Of a DNA stretch of 64,000 nucleotides, positions 1-8,771 are shown piece by piece (position 1 is the first letter of the stretch; every line of letters begins with the position of its first letter). The DNA lies in contig CAZHFN010000010.1 of NCBI GenBank assembly GCA_964531105.1, forward strand, positions 1-64,000. The letters run 5' to 3'. The stretch comes from UBA2256 sp964531105 (GTDB taxonomy: Bacteria; Spirochaetota; Spirochaetia; Treponematales; Rectinemataceae). The notes under the pieces were generated by a model. That model was not told the origin of the DNA and did not search any database. It saw only the letters and a program-made list of their open reading frames with translations. The position numbers and the translations under genes were made by a program.

Positions 1-1756
1 TGAGGGTTTCGGTCTTCTGCTTGATAACCTCGAGATCGGTGCCTTCCATGGCCTTTCTTAAATCTTTGACAGCTGCTTCGATGGCTTCTTTCTCACCCGC
101 GCCTACCTTGTCGCCTAAGTCCTTGAGGGTCTTTTCGGTCTGATAGATAAGGGCGTCGGCCTCGTTGCGGGCCTCGATTCGCTCCCTCTCGCGCTTGTCC
201 TCCTCGGCATGGGCTTCGGCTTCGCGCACCATTTTGTCGATGTCCGACTCATTGAGGCCGCTGGAGGCTTCGATGCGGATTTTCTGTTCCTTGCCTGTGC
301 CCAGGTCTTTGGCCGAAACGTGCACAATGCCGTTGGCGTCTATGTCAAAAGTAACTTCTACCTGAGGCACGCCGCGAGGTGCGGGGGGTATGCCCACCAG
401 ATCAAAGCGGCCTAAGGTTCGGTTCTGGCCGGCCATCTCGCGCTCACCCTGGAGCACGTGGATGGAAACCGCAGTCTGTCCGTCGGCGGCGGTGGAGAAT
501 ATCTGGCTCTTGCGGCAGGGAATAGTGGTGTTGCGGGTAATGAGCCTGGTGAATACCCCGCCCAAGGTTTCGATACCCAGAGAGAGGGGAGTGACGTCGA
601 GCAGCAACACGTCCTTGACGTCGCCGCCCAGGATACCGCCCTGGATGGCCGCGCCGATGGCCACGGCTTCGTCGGGGTTGACTCCCTTGGAGGGTTCCTT
701 GCCGAAGATTTCCTTGACTACCTGCTGGACCTTGGGGGTGCGGGTGGAACCGCCCACGAGGATTACTTCGTCGATCTTGTCCACCGTGAGGCCGGCGTCG
801 GCTATGGCCTTGCGGCAGGGTTCCTTGGTGCGCTCAAAGAGATCGGCGCACATCTGCTCGAAGCGAGCCCTGGTGAGGCTTTTTGTGAGGTGCTTGGGGC
901 CACTCTGGTCGGCGGTTATAAAGGGCAGGTTGATTTCAGCCTGCTGGACGTTGGAGAGTTCGATCTTGGCCTTTTCGGCGGCTTCGCGCACGCGCTGGAG
1001 GGCCATGCGGTCCTTGGAGAGATCAATGCCCGAATCTTTCTTGAACTCATCCACCAGCCACTGGGTGATCTTGAGGTCGAAGTCATCGCCACCCAAGTGG
1101 GTGTCGCCATTCGTGGACTTGACCTCGAAAACGCCTTCGCCCAGCTCGAGAATGGAGATATCGAAGGTGCCGCCGCCCAAATCGTAGACGGCGATAGTGC
1201 GCTCTTTCTTCTGATCCTTGTTGAAGCCGTAGGCCAGGGAGGCGGCGGTGGGCTCGTTGATTATACGCTTAACCTCGAGGCCGGCTATCTTGCCGGCGTC
1301 CTTGGTGGCCTGGCGCTGAGCGTCGTTGAAATAGGCCGGCACGGTGATGACGGCTTCGGTGACTGGCTCGCCCAGGTAGTCTTCGGCGGTTTTCTTCATC
1401 TTCTGGAGGATGAAGGCGCTGATCTCCTGGGGGCTGTACATCTTGCCCGAGATGTCGACGCGGACGTCGTTGCCGTTGTCCACCACCTTGTAGGGCACCA
1501 TCTTGATTTCGGACTGGAGTTCCGCGAAGCGGCGGCCCATGAAACGCTTGATGGAGTACACGGTGTTCTCGGCGTTGGTGATCATCTGGTTCTTGGCCGG
1601 TTGGCCGACCACCCGCTCGCCCTTGGAGGTAAATCCGACGATAGAGGGAGTAGTCCTCTGCCCTTCGGAGTTGGCGATGACGATGGGCTCGCCGCCCTCC
1701 ATCACAGAGACGCAGGAATTGGTTGTACCGAGGTCGATACCTATGATTCTGCCCAT
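1..1756 (-). CDS. dnaK: Chaperone DnaK (Hsp70), C-terminus outside window
   Basis: Hsp70 ATPase chaperone that refolds cytoplasmic clients with DnaJ and the exchange factor GrpE. Reading leftward, the protein opens MGRIIGIDLGTTNSCV, the phosphate-1 motif of Hsp70, and the whole Hsp70 nucleotide-binding and substrate-binding region follows. About 585 codons are present. Typical DnaK has about 640, so roughly the last 50 residues (the disordered tail) lie beyond base 1. The ATG at 1754-1756 has an AAGGAG site eight bases upstream. The gene follows grpE by 72 bp in the same direction, so they are probably one heat-shock operon. No hrcA gene and no CIRCE repeat were seen upstream of grpE. Confidence 0.97.
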   Translation of the reverse strand, partial: MGRIIGIDLGTTNSCVSVMEGGEPIVIANSEGQRTTPSIVGFTSKGERVVGQPAKNQMITNAENTVYSIKRFMGRRFAELQSEIKMVPYKVVDNGNDVRVDISGKMYSPQEISAFILQKMKKTAEDYLGEPVTEAVITVPAYFNDAQRQATKDAGKIAGLEVKRIINEPTAASLAYGFNKDQKKERTIAVYDLGGGTFDISILELGEGVFEVKSTNGDTHLGGDDFDLKITQWLVDEFKKDSGIDLSKDRMALQRVREAAEKAKIELSNVQQAEINLPFITADQSGPKHLTKSLTRARFEQMCADLFERTKEPCRKAIADAGLTVDKIDEVILVGGSTRTPKVQQVVKEIFGKEPSKGVNPDEAVAIGAAIQGGILGGDVKDVLLLDVTPLSLGIETLGGVFTRLITRNTTIPCRKSQIFSTAADGQTAVSIHVLQGEREMAGQNRTLGRFDLVGIPPAPRGVPQVEVTFDIDANGIVHVSAKDLGTGKEQKIRIEASSGLNESDIDKMVREAEAHAEEDKRERERIEARNEADALIYQTEKTLKDLGDKVGAGEKEAIEAAVKDLRKAMEGTDLEVIKQKTETL

Positions 1757-1828
1757 ATTAAATTCTCCTTACTAAGACTTTCTTTTTCAGTGTGCGCCGG
1801 CACCTTTCTGAGGGCACCTGGCCGGCCT

Positions 1829-2563
1829 TCAGGAGGCTTCGCCTTCTGAGGTCTGGGCGGGCTTTTGGGCTCCGCCGGGAATCTTTACTCTCACTTTAGC
1901 GCTTCTAAGCACTCGATCGTTGTGGGCATAGCCAGGGAGGTATTCCTCCGAAACCATGGCCTCTTCAACATCAGCCGGCTCGGCGAAAAGCGCCTCGTGC
2001 CTGTTGGGATCGAAGGGGCTACCCACGGATTCAAATCTCTTTAAAGCATACTTATTTTCCAGCATTTGCGACAACTGCCTATGAACGAGAGCCATGCCTT
2101 CGTTGAGCGACTCGAAGCTGTGGGCGGCGGCAGCCGCTTTCATGCCCCTGTCGAAATCGTCCAGAACAGGGATAAGATCGGTTAAAATTGAGGAAAGGGC
2201 ATATTTCTGCCCATCTTCCTTTTCCCTGAGCATGCGCTTGCGAAAGTTGACTTCTTCGGCCAACTTGCGTAAATACTTGGCATTGAGCTCCTCCACTTCA
2301 GCCTTGAGTGCTGCCAGCTCCTTGCGGGTGGCCTCAAGTTCTTCTACTAAGCCGACGGAGGGCTGGGCATCGGCTGCCTGTCCGGATGCCTTTTCTGGCT
2401 TGGCTGCCTGGGCGCCTGCGGCCTGGGAAGCAGCAGCTACCCCTGGAGTAGTGGCCGAGGCGTTTGGGGGTGCCGAGGGCTGGGCGTCCGAGGCGGCCGT
2501 AGGTGCCTGGGAGGCCGCAGTTTTATCCCGCGAGTTTTCTGTTTCGTGTCTATGCTTGGACAT
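1829..2563 (-). CDS. grpE: Nucleotide exchange factor GrpE
   Basis: Co-chaperone that releases ADP from DnaK. The 244 residues comprise a long Ala/Pro/Gln-rich low-complexity N-terminus (about residues 10-75), a coiled-coil segment rich in Glu/Lys/Leu (about 75-125) and the compact beta domain. The C-terminal signature EEYLPGYAHNDRVLRSAKV matches the GrpE family. It is longer than typical GrpE (about 180-200 residues) because of the N-terminal extension, which is probably disordered. An AAGGTAGGA element precedes the ATG at 2563. It lies directly upstream of dnaK in the same orientation. The N-terminal length is the only uncertain point. Confidence 0.95.
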   Translation of the reverse strand: MSKHRHETENSRDKTAASQAPTAASDAQPSAPPNASATTPGVAAASQAAGAQAAKPEKASGQAADAQPSVGLVEELEATRKELAALKAEVEELNAKYLRKLAEEVNFRKRMLREKEDGQKYALSSILTDLIPVLDDFDRGMKAAAAAHSFESLNEGMALVHRQLSQMLENKYALKRFESVGSPFDPNRHEALFAEPADVEEAMVSEEYLPGYAHNDRVLRSAKVRVKIPGGAQKPAQTSEGEAS

Positions 2564-2695
2564 GTTCCTACCTTGCGATGTGATAAATCGTGCGAACTAC
2601 GTACCCAGATAACATAATAACCTAGGGCATGAACGTCAACATTCCCATTGACTTTGTGGGATTCTACCTTACCATTGCTAGTGAAGGAGTACGTA

Positions 2696-4081
2696 TTGCA
2701 GGCGCAACGACCAGCCTTGGTAGCAGAACAACGACAGAAGCTCAACCCCAGGATGCTCCAATCCATCAAGATTCTCGCCATGCCCATCGTGGAGCTGACC
2801 GAGGAAATAAGAAATGAGCTGGAAACCAACCCAGCCCTGGAGGTCTTGGACGACAGAACGGAGATCTCCCTGGATTCTTATTCCGAGGAAAAGGGCGAAA
2901 GCCCCAGCGATGAGTGGGGCGATGGATCCGATGATTACTCCTTTACCCCTTCCGGACAGGATGAAGATTCCAAGCATAAATTTCTGGAGGGCGCCATAGC
3001 CCTGCCTGAAACCTTACAGGAGCATCTTCTCGCCCAGCTGCGGATGCTTTCCCTCAGTCCTTCAATAAAGAATATTGGGGAGCGACTCATACAGAACTTG
3101 GACGAGGATGGTTTTCACCGCAGCCCACCGGAAGAACTCTGCCCACTTTGCCCCAAGGAAGAGCTGGCCCAGGCCATGGAGATTGTGCGCAGGCTGGATC
3201 CTAACGGAACCTGTACAAAGGATTACAGGGAGAGCCTCATTGTCCAGGCATCAATGGACCCCTCTGCCCCCGAGGGTGTCCTGGAGGTGATGGGTAGCCA
3301 CCTGGACAAGCTGGAAAAGGGCAAGCACGCGGAAATACGCCGCAGCCTGCGCCTCAAAGATCCTCAGATGGAGCAGATTCTTTCCTATGTAAAGACTCTT
3401 TCACCATTTCCAGGCCGTGCTTTCTCTACCGAAAAGACCCGGTATGTAGTGCCGGATCTGGCTATCCGGGTTGAAGACAACGAATTCGTGATTGAACTGA
3501 ACGATGAGGTCATTCCGCTTTTAGGGATTAATCCATTTTTTTCCGAACTTTCTGCAAAAAAAAGCGGCTCAAAGGACAAGGATACAGTATCTTTTGTTAA
3601 GGAGAACATCGAAAAGGCCAAGTTTTTTATCGGCTCGCTTCAGCAGCGCAATCAGACCTTGCTGAAGGTGGCCAAGGTGATTGCCAAATTTCAGGCCAGG
3701 TTCTTCGTGGAAGGACCCCAGTCGATGCAGCCTCTCACCTTGAAAGATGTGGCCGATGAAGTGGGAGTGCACGAAACGACGGTATCACGTATAGCGAACG
3801 GCAAGTACGTGCAGACGGAGTGGGGCATTTTAGAGCTGCGGCGCTTTTTTACTAACCCTGTGTCATCTACATCGACAGGGAAGGTGCAGCACTCCAAGGA
3901 GAGCGTAAAGGCTACGCTCAAGGAAATTCTGAAGGGGGAGGACGGGGAAAAAAGGGCCCTCTCCGACAGAGAGCTTATGGATATTCTCGCCGAACGGGGC
4001 ATTAAGATTGCGCGCCGTACGGTGGCGAAATATCGTGGCGAGCTGGATATGGACTCGTCCTTCAGCCGTCACAGAAACTGA
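2696..4081 (+). CDS. rpoN: RNA polymerase sigma-54 factor
   Basis: Alternative sigma factor recognising -24/-12 promoters, dependent on AAA+ activators. Region I is visible near the start (KLNPRMLQSIKILAMPIVEL), then an acidic region II, the core-binding domain, a helix-turn-helix (KDVADEVGVHETTVSRIANG) and a C-terminal RpoN box (ARRTVAKYRGEL). The start chosen is TTG at 2696 because AAGGAG lies six bases upstream (2684-2689) and region I then begins at the normal place. An in-frame TTG at 2648 has no ribosome-binding site. That gives 461 residues. It heads the classic rpoN-hpf-hprK-ptsH order and diverges from grpE. No activator gene is in the window. Confidence 0.95.
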   Translation: MQAQRPALVAEQRQKLNPRMLQSIKILAMPIVELTEEIRNELETNPALEVLDDRTEISLDSYSEEKGESPSDEWGDGSDDYSFTPSGQDEDSKHKFLEGAIALPETLQEHLLAQLRMLSLSPSIKNIGERLIQNLDEDGFHRSPPEELCPLCPKEELAQAMEIVRRLDPNGTCTKDYRESLIVQASMDPSAPEGVLEVMGSHLDKLEKGKHAEIRRSLRLKDPQMEQILSYVKTLSPFPGRAFSTEKTRYVVPDLAIRVEDNEFVIELNDEVIPLLGINPFFSELSAKKSGSKDKDTVSFVKENIEKAKFFIGSLQQRNQTLLKVAKVIAKFQARFFVEGPQSMQPLTLKDVADEVGVHETTVSRIANGKYVQTEWGILELRRFFTNPVSSTSTGKVQHSKESVKATLKEILKGEDGEKRALSDRELMDILAERGIKIARRTVAKYRGELDMDSSFSRHRN

Positions 4082-4126
4082 AGACGCAAGGCTCTAAAGC
4101 CTTGCAGACTACTAAAGGAGGCGCAC

Positions 4127-4420
4127 ATGAATATCGACGTTCGTTCCGTACATTTCGACCTTAGCGATGAGAGCAAAAAGTATTTGGCCACCAAGGTTGA
4201 GAGGGTCGGGTACGCAAAGGACATGATCGTCGATCTTCTGTTCGTTTTTACCAAGGATTCGAAGAACTACAAATTGGAGGTCACCACCAATTTTCGCTGG
4301 GGGCTGCAAGCCCATCTGCAGGAAACTTCCTTTGAGATCAATCCGGGAATAGATATGCTCATCGATAAGCTGGATAGCAAAATAGCCAAGGAAAAGCAGA
4401 AGATCCAGAGCAAGAAGTAG
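4127..4420 (+). CDS. hpf: Short ribosome hibernation-promoting factor
   Basis: Short-form HPF/YfiA-family protein that binds the 30S decoding site and inactivates ribosomes in stationary phase. The 97 residues have the beta-alpha-beta-beta-beta-alpha pattern of the family, with a basic C-terminal helix (KLDSKIAKEKQKIQSKK). There is no long C-terminal dimerisation domain, so this is the short class usually needing a partner for 100S formation. A very strong AAAGGAGG site precedes the ATG. It lies 45 bp after rpoN and 61 bp before hprK, a linkage common in bacteria. Confidence 0.93.
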   Translation: MNIDVRSVHFDLSDESKKYLATKVERVGYAKDMIVDLLFVFTKDSKNYKLEVTTNFRWGLQAHLQETSFEINPGIDMLIDKLDSKIAKEKQKIQSKK

Positions 4421-4481
4421 CGGCCTGGGGCTTCGGCTTCGCTGATTTACCAGCTTCGTCTTTCATAGTACACTGCTGGGC

Positions 4482-5477
4482 GTGATAGGAAATGAGCCTA
4501 AGGGCTTTACCGTTCTCGACCTGCTCTCGTTGGAACTCAAAGAGCAGAACTCCCTCAACCTTACCTGTGTTGCGGGAAGGGCTGGCCTGGGGCGGCAGAT
4601 TACCGTACCCGACATAAACAGGCCTGGCCTGGCTCTGGCAGGATTCTACGAGTCCTTCGCTTGGAACCGCCTCCAGGTATTTGGACGTGGCGAGTTTGCC
4701 TATCTGGCCAAGCTCGACACAGAAGGCCTGCATCAATCGGTAGAGACTCTTTTTTCCTATGACATCCCCTGCTGTATTTTTACCAGCTCGCTAAAGCCTT
4801 CCAGCAGCTTTCTGGATGCTGCCGAAGCGGCCAGTTGTGCGGTTTTGGTCACTGATCATAATTCCAACGAATTTTCTGGCAGGGTGTTGCGCATTCTTTC
4901 AGATATCTTCGCTCCTAAAACAACAGTGCACGGAGTCCTGGTGGAGGTGTTCGGCATTGGGATTCTCCTGGTGGGGGATTCGGGTGTTGGCAAGAGCGAG
5001 ACGGCCCTGGAGCTGATTGAGCGGGGGCACAGGCTTGTAGCCGACGATGTGGTGGAGATCCGTTGCGTAAATGGCTCGATTCTGATGGGCCAAGGCGCCA
5101 ACAAGGTAATCGGGCATCACATGGAGATCCGAGGTCTGGGCATTATCAACATTACCCATCTTTATGGCGTGGGAGCTATTCGAGATAAGAAGCAGATTCA
5201 GCTGGTGTGCCAGCTGGAGGACTGGAATCCCGATAAGGTTTACGACAGGATAGGAATGGACGAGCTTGCGACGGATATCCTTGGGGTAAAGGTGCCCAAG
5301 CTGGAGATTCCAGTGAAGCCCGGCCGAAATATTCCTATAATCATCGAAACCGCCTCCATGAACGAGCGGCTGAAGAAGATGGGGTATCATTCGGCCAAGG
5401 AATTCAACCAGAATATTATGCGGTGGCTGGAAAGCGAGAATGCCAGAACCCTTTATTTCTCCAGGGACGATTACTAA
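4482..5477 (+). CDS. hprK: HPr kinase/phosphorylase
   Basis: Bifunctional enzyme that phosphorylates HPr on Ser46 and reverses this reaction with phosphate. Of its 331 residues, 1-130 form the HPrK N-terminal domain. His150 (TVHGVLVEV) is the expected catalytic histidine and the Walker A is GDSGVGKS at about 165-172. The family signature around EIRGLGIINI is present. The start is GTG at 4482, since no in-frame ATG lies near it, and the ribosome-binding site is weak. It is directly upstream of its substrate gene ptsH. In spirochaetes such pairs often exist without a full sugar PTS and then act only as regulators. No EI or EII gene is in this window. Confidence 0.96.
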   Translation: MIGNEPKGFTVLDLLSLELKEQNSLNLTCVAGRAGLGRQITVPDINRPGLALAGFYESFAWNRLQVFGRGEFAYLAKLDTEGLHQSVETLFSYDIPCCIFTSSLKPSSSFLDAAEAASCAVLVTDHNSNEFSGRVLRILSDIFAPKTTVHGVLVEVFGIGILLVGDSGVGKSETALELIERGHRLVADDVVEIRCVNGSILMGQGANKVIGHHMEIRGLGIINITHLYGVGAIRDKKQIQLVCQLEDWNPDKVYDRIGMDELATDILGVKVPKLEIPVKPGRNIPIIIETASMNERLKKMGYHSAKEFNQNIMRWLESENARTLYFSRDDY

Positions 5478-5495
5478 TTCAGGGCGGAAAACACA

Positions 5496-5768
5496 ATGGT
5501 AGAGCTAGAGACGACAATTCGGAACAGGGCAGGCATACACGCGCGGCCTTCGGCCATGATAGCCCAGACGGCGATCAAGTTCTCTTCCAGAATTTTTCTG
5601 GAGAAGAACGGCAACAAAATAAACGCCAAGTCGATCATGGGTATCATTACTCTGGCCGCCAGCTTTGGCTCTAAACTCAGGATTACCGCCGAAGGTACCG
5701 ACGAGGTGGCTGCCGCCGAAGCTATAAAAGCGCTTTTCGAAAGCGGATTCAACGAAGAATTGGGCTGA
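5496..5768 (+). CDS. ptsH: Phosphocarrier protein HPr
   Basis: Phosphocarrier of the phosphotransferase system and target of HPr kinase. It has 90 residues. The active-site His is exactly at position 15 in NRAGIHARPS. The regulatory Ser is exactly at position 46 in AKSIMGI, followed by the usual glycine. Both phosphorylation sites are therefore intact, so it could work in PTS transfer as well as regulation. It starts 18 bp after hprK and is certainly in the same operon. No transcription terminator was recognised directly after it. Confidence 0.96.
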   Translation: MVELETTIRNRAGIHARPSAMIAQTAIKFSSRIFLEKNGNKINAKSIMGIITLAASFGSKLRITAEGTDEVAAAEAIKALFESGFNEELG

Positions 5769-5804
5769 CGGGCCGGTTTTCTCGGAATTTTTATGTTTTT
5801 CCCC

Positions 5805-5888
5805 TTGCGCGACAGCCCGGATAATGAAATATACTTAACATAAGGATAGTAATTTTCGGCATCCTGGCGAATTTAAGGCGATATTCGC
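5805..5888 (+). promoter_or_regulatory. Putative lexA promoter and inverted repeat
   Basis: Upstream of lexA are a TTGCGC (5805-5810) and a TATACT (5830-5835), 19 bp apart, a slightly long spacing. Between them and the gene is an inverted repeat GCGAAT (5867-5872) / ATTCGC (5883-5888) with a 10-bp centre. LexA normally represses its own gene, so this is a candidate operator, but it was not matched to a known LexA box. Confidence 0.3.
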
Positions 5889-5916
5889 GGAATGCCGGCA
5901 GGGGATGTGCCGTTTA

Positions 5917-6516
5917 ATGAAGGAGCTGACCGCGCGGCAGCGAGAAATTCTCAACTTTCTCACCGAGTTTATTGAAAGCAACTCCTATCCTCCTACGGTA
6001 AGGGAAACGGCCAAGGCTTTTTCAATTTCCATCAAGGGCGCCTACGATCACATTAAAGCTCTGGAAAAAAAGGGTGTCATCAAGCTTCAGGAAAACCGCT
6101 CCCGGGCCATCGAAATTGTATCCAAAAGAGAATTGGACGAGTCTGTACTGGAAATTCCCATTTTAGGCGAGATTGCAGCAGGCTACCCCATTTTTGCCGA
6201 GGAAAACTGGAAAGGCACAGTGAGGATCCCCTCGGAATACGGCCGCTCGGGCTCCTGCTTCGCCCTGAAGGTACAGGGCGATTCCATGCGCGACGCGGGT
6301 ATACGCTCGGGAGACCTGGCGGTGATAGAACAGCGGGCCTTTGCCGAAAATGGAGAGATAGTCGCTGCCCTTATAGAGGATTCGGCCACGCTCAAGCGCT
6401 TTTTCAAAGAAAATAACAGGATAAGGCTCCAGGCCGAGAATCCCGACTACGCACCCATATACACCCAGGATGTACGGATTCTGGGTAAACTCAAGGCCAT
6501 AATCCGGAGTTACTGA
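5917..6516 (+). CDS. lexA: SOS repressor LexA
   Basis: Self-cleaving repressor of the DNA-damage response. The N-terminal winged helix (ELTARQREILNFLTEFIES) is followed by the cleavage site Ala88-Gly89 (EIAAGYP) and a Ser/Lys dyad, Ser123 in GDSMRDAGI and Lys160 in ATLKRF, so autoproteolysis should work. The ATG at 5917 is chosen because LexA proteins usually begin MKELT. An in-frame ATG at 5905 would add four residues, but its AGGGG touches the start codon. The gene is 6 bp upstream of holA. Total length of 199 residues is normal. Confidence 0.94.
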   Translation: MKELTARQREILNFLTEFIESNSYPPTVRETAKAFSISIKGAYDHIKALEKKGVIKLQENRSRAIEIVSKRELDESVLEIPILGEIAAGYPIFAEENWKGTVRIPSEYGRSGSCFALKVQGDSMRDAGIRSGDLAVIEQRAFAENGEIVAALIEDSATLKRFFKENNRIRLQAENPDYAPIYTQDVRILGKLKAIIRSY

Positions 6517-6522
6517 AGGTCC

Positions 6523-7557
6523 ATGCCCAGCTCAGCCCAGCCATCCACCTACATTCTCGCAGGTCCAGAAATAGGAAGGCGCGAAGCCTTTGTTAAGGGC
6601 TTGGCCCAGGCCTTGGAGTCCAAGGACGGCCAGGCACCTGAATACAGCAGGCATTACGCCCAGGATCTTACAGCCGATCAGCTTGTGGGGCTGCTGCGCA
6701 ATTCATCGCTCTTCGCCTCTCGCAGGCTAGTGGAATACAGAAACGCCGAAGCCCTCAGCTCCAAGCAAAGTCAGGACGCTCTCATCGCCTATATCAAGAA
6801 CCCGGCCAATGACGCGATTCTCTTTTTAGTGACCGAGACCTACGGTCTTGCAAAGGGAATAGAAGCGGCGGCAGGGCCGGCAGCTAAAAAGATTTTTTGG
6901 GAAATGCGGGATTCGGAAAAACCCGCCTGGATCAAGGAGCGGCTAGCCAGGGACGCACTGGCTGCAGATGAAGACGCGATCGAGACTATTCTGGAACTGG
7001 TGGAAAATGAGACCTCAGCTCTGGAATCGGCATGCATGGTTTTGGCTGCCTGTTTTTCGCCCCAGACAAGGCTTTCGGTGGACGATATTGAAGCGGCCTT
7101 GTCCCGCTCTAAACGGGAAGATGCCTTCAGTCTATTCGACAAGATGGCCCAGGGAGATGTCGATTCCGCCCTTGGAGTCTTAGATGCGATTCTCGCCGAC
7201 AGGCAGACAGAGGTTTCACAGATCATGGCGGCCCTGCTGTGGAGTTTTCGCAGTCTGGAACGCTTGAATCGTCATAGGGCGGGGGGCTTGAGTCTGGATG
7301 ATGCTTTCAGGCTGGAGAAGGTTTCCACCAAAACCGGGCAGAAAAAGTTCAGGGCCGCCATGGAGCGCTACAGCCTGGATGACTGCGGCAGAATTCTGCG
7401 GGCGGCATCGGAATCCGAGGCTTTACTACGCTCCGGGTATCCAGCGGGCTATACGAGAGCTTTCCTTCAGCTTTTTGTCCGCTCGGCCATGTTATTAAAA
7501 GGCCGGGGGCTTATCTTGTCGGGCTGGAAGGAAGAAGAGTACTATCCTTTCGATTGA
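6523..7557 (+). CDS. holA: DNA polymerase III delta subunit (HolA-like)
   Basis: Clamp-loader delta subunit that opens the beta clamp. The 344-residue length and pattern fit: an N-terminal segment with ILAGPEIGRREAFVKGLAQA, a divergent AAA+-like fold without a working Walker A, a middle helical lid and an all-alpha C-terminal collar domain (LLWSFRSLERLNR, then ALLRSGYPAGYTRAFL). The delta family is poorly conserved, so the call rests on length, the N-terminal motif and the overall pattern. GAAGG lies just before the ATG. It starts six bases after the lexA stop and is followed at 16 bp by the TraB-family gene. Confidence 0.75.
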   Translation: MPSSAQPSTYILAGPEIGRREAFVKGLAQALESKDGQAPEYSRHYAQDLTADQLVGLLRNSSLFASRRLVEYRNAEALSSKQSQDALIAYIKNPANDAILFLVTETYGLAKGIEAAAGPAAKKIFWEMRDSEKPAWIKERLARDALAADEDAIETILELVENETSALESACMVLAACFSPQTRLSVDDIEAALSRSKREDAFSLFDKMAQGDVDSALGVLDAILADRQTEVSQIMAALLWSFRSLERLNRHRAGGLSLDDAFRLEKVSTKTGQKKFRAAMERYSLDDCGRILRAASESEALLRSGYPAGYTRAFLQLFVRSAMLLKGRGLILSGWKEEEYYPFD

Positions 7558-7573
7558 AGTAAAAGGAAGGCTA

Positions 7574-8752
7574 ATGTCCAATACGGTAAGCAGAATTACG
7601 CTCTCTTCCCGAACCGTGACACTGGTAGGCACGGCCCATATCTCCAAGGATAGCGTTGCCGAGGTGGAATCGATAATCGCCCAGGAGATGCCGGGCCGAG
7701 TCTGTGTGGAGATAGACCAGACTCGCTATCAATCCATGACCCAGGGTTCCCGCTGGGAAAGCATGGATATCGGTAAGGTGTTAAAAGAGGGCAAGGCTTT
7801 TTTTCTTCTGGCCAATTTAGCGCTTTCGGGCTTTCAGAAGCGTATGGGCGCCGGGGTGGGGGTAAAGCCGGGCGAGGAGATGATCGCGGCCATAAACGCG
7901 GCGGAAGCGGCAGGCATACCCTGGTCCTGCTGCGACAGGGATGTGCAGGTTACCTTGAAGCGCGCCTGGGCTAGGTCGAATTTCTGGAATAAATCCAAGC
8001 TTTTAGCGAGCCTGATCAGTTCGGCCTTTTCCAACGAAAAGCTTTCGGAAGACGAAATCGAACAGCTCAAGAACAAGAGCGAGCTCGAGCAGATGATGAA
8101 TGAGTTGGCTGAGTATTTGCCTTCAGTAAAGGAAGTTCTTATAGACGAGCGGGATCGCTACCTGGCATCCAAGATTTTCGTCTCCGCGGAAGAACATGTA
8201 GTGGCGGTAGTTGGGGCAGGCCATATGGCGGGTATTGAGCGTTGGCTCAAGAAGCTGGACGCGAAGGAAGTGGATGCCGATGTGTCGGGCATAGATGTGG
8301 TGCCCCCCCGAAGCTTTTTTTCGAAGGTTTCAGGTTGGCTTATTCCTCTTCTGATACTTGTGCTGATAGGTATTGGTTTTTTTCGCTCCGGGTCCCAGGC
8401 CAGCCTTGAAATGATGCTGCGCTGGGTGCTCTTGAACGGCACGCTGGCGGCGGTGGGATCGGCTCTCTGCTTGGCCCATCCGGGCACGATAGCTGTGTCT
8501 TTTCTCCTCGCTCCCCTGGCGACCCTGAACCCTCTGGTGGGTATTGGGCTTTTCGCGGGAATCTCGGAAGCGTATTTAAGAAAGCCCAGGGTGCAGGACT
8601 TTGAGCGGCTCACCGAGGATGTTACATCTATCAAGGGTTTTTACGGCAACAGGGTAACCCATGTGCTTTTAGTTTTCTTCCTGTCCAGTGTTGGGGGTAT
8701 GATAGGCAACTTTATCGCCCTGCCTTTCCTGGCCTCGGGGGCTATTGGCTAA
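7574..8752 (+). CDS. TraB/PrgY-family membrane protein
   Basis: Member of the TraB/PrgY (pheromone-shutdown, TIKI/EreA-related) family of membrane-anchored putative metal-dependent peptidases. The family GTAHIS motif is at about residues 17-22 and a CVEID motif follows at about 44. A second conserved region VVAVVGAGHMAGIERWL precedes three or four hydrophobic segments covering about residues 255-390. The soluble N-terminal domain would face one side of the membrane. In enterococci PrgY limits pheromone activity. Its role in free-living spirochaetes is not known and no conjugative genes are nearby. It is probably co-transcribed with lexA-holA. Confidence 0.85.
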   Translation: MSNTVSRITLSSRTVTLVGTAHISKDSVAEVESIIAQEMPGRVCVEIDQTRYQSMTQGSRWESMDIGKVLKEGKAFFLLANLALSGFQKRMGAGVGVKPGEEMIAAINAAEAAGIPWSCCDRDVQVTLKRAWARSNFWNKSKLLASLISSAFSNEKLSEDEIEQLKNKSELEQMMNELAEYLPSVKEVLIDERDRYLASKIFVSAEEHVVAVVGAGHMAGIERWLKKLDAKEVDADVSGIDVVPPRSFFSKVSGWLIPLLILVLIGIGFFRSGSQASLEMMLRWVLLNGTLAAVGSALCLAHPGTIAVSFLLAPLATLNPLVGIGLFAGISEAYLRKPRVQDFERLTEDVTSIKGFYGNRVTHVLLVFFLSSVGGMIGNFIALPFLASGAIG

Positions 8753-8771
8753 GCGCGCGGCCGCTGCAGCC

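Noticed and set aside
390..1849. Long rightward open frames (265 and 463 codons) over dnaK
   Set aside because: They are antisense shadows of the strongly conserved dnaK gene, which accounts for the sequence on the other strand.
2564..2695. CIRCE/HrcA operator before grpE
   Set aside because: No TTAGCACTC-N9-GAGTGCTAA-like repeat was found between grpE and rpoN.
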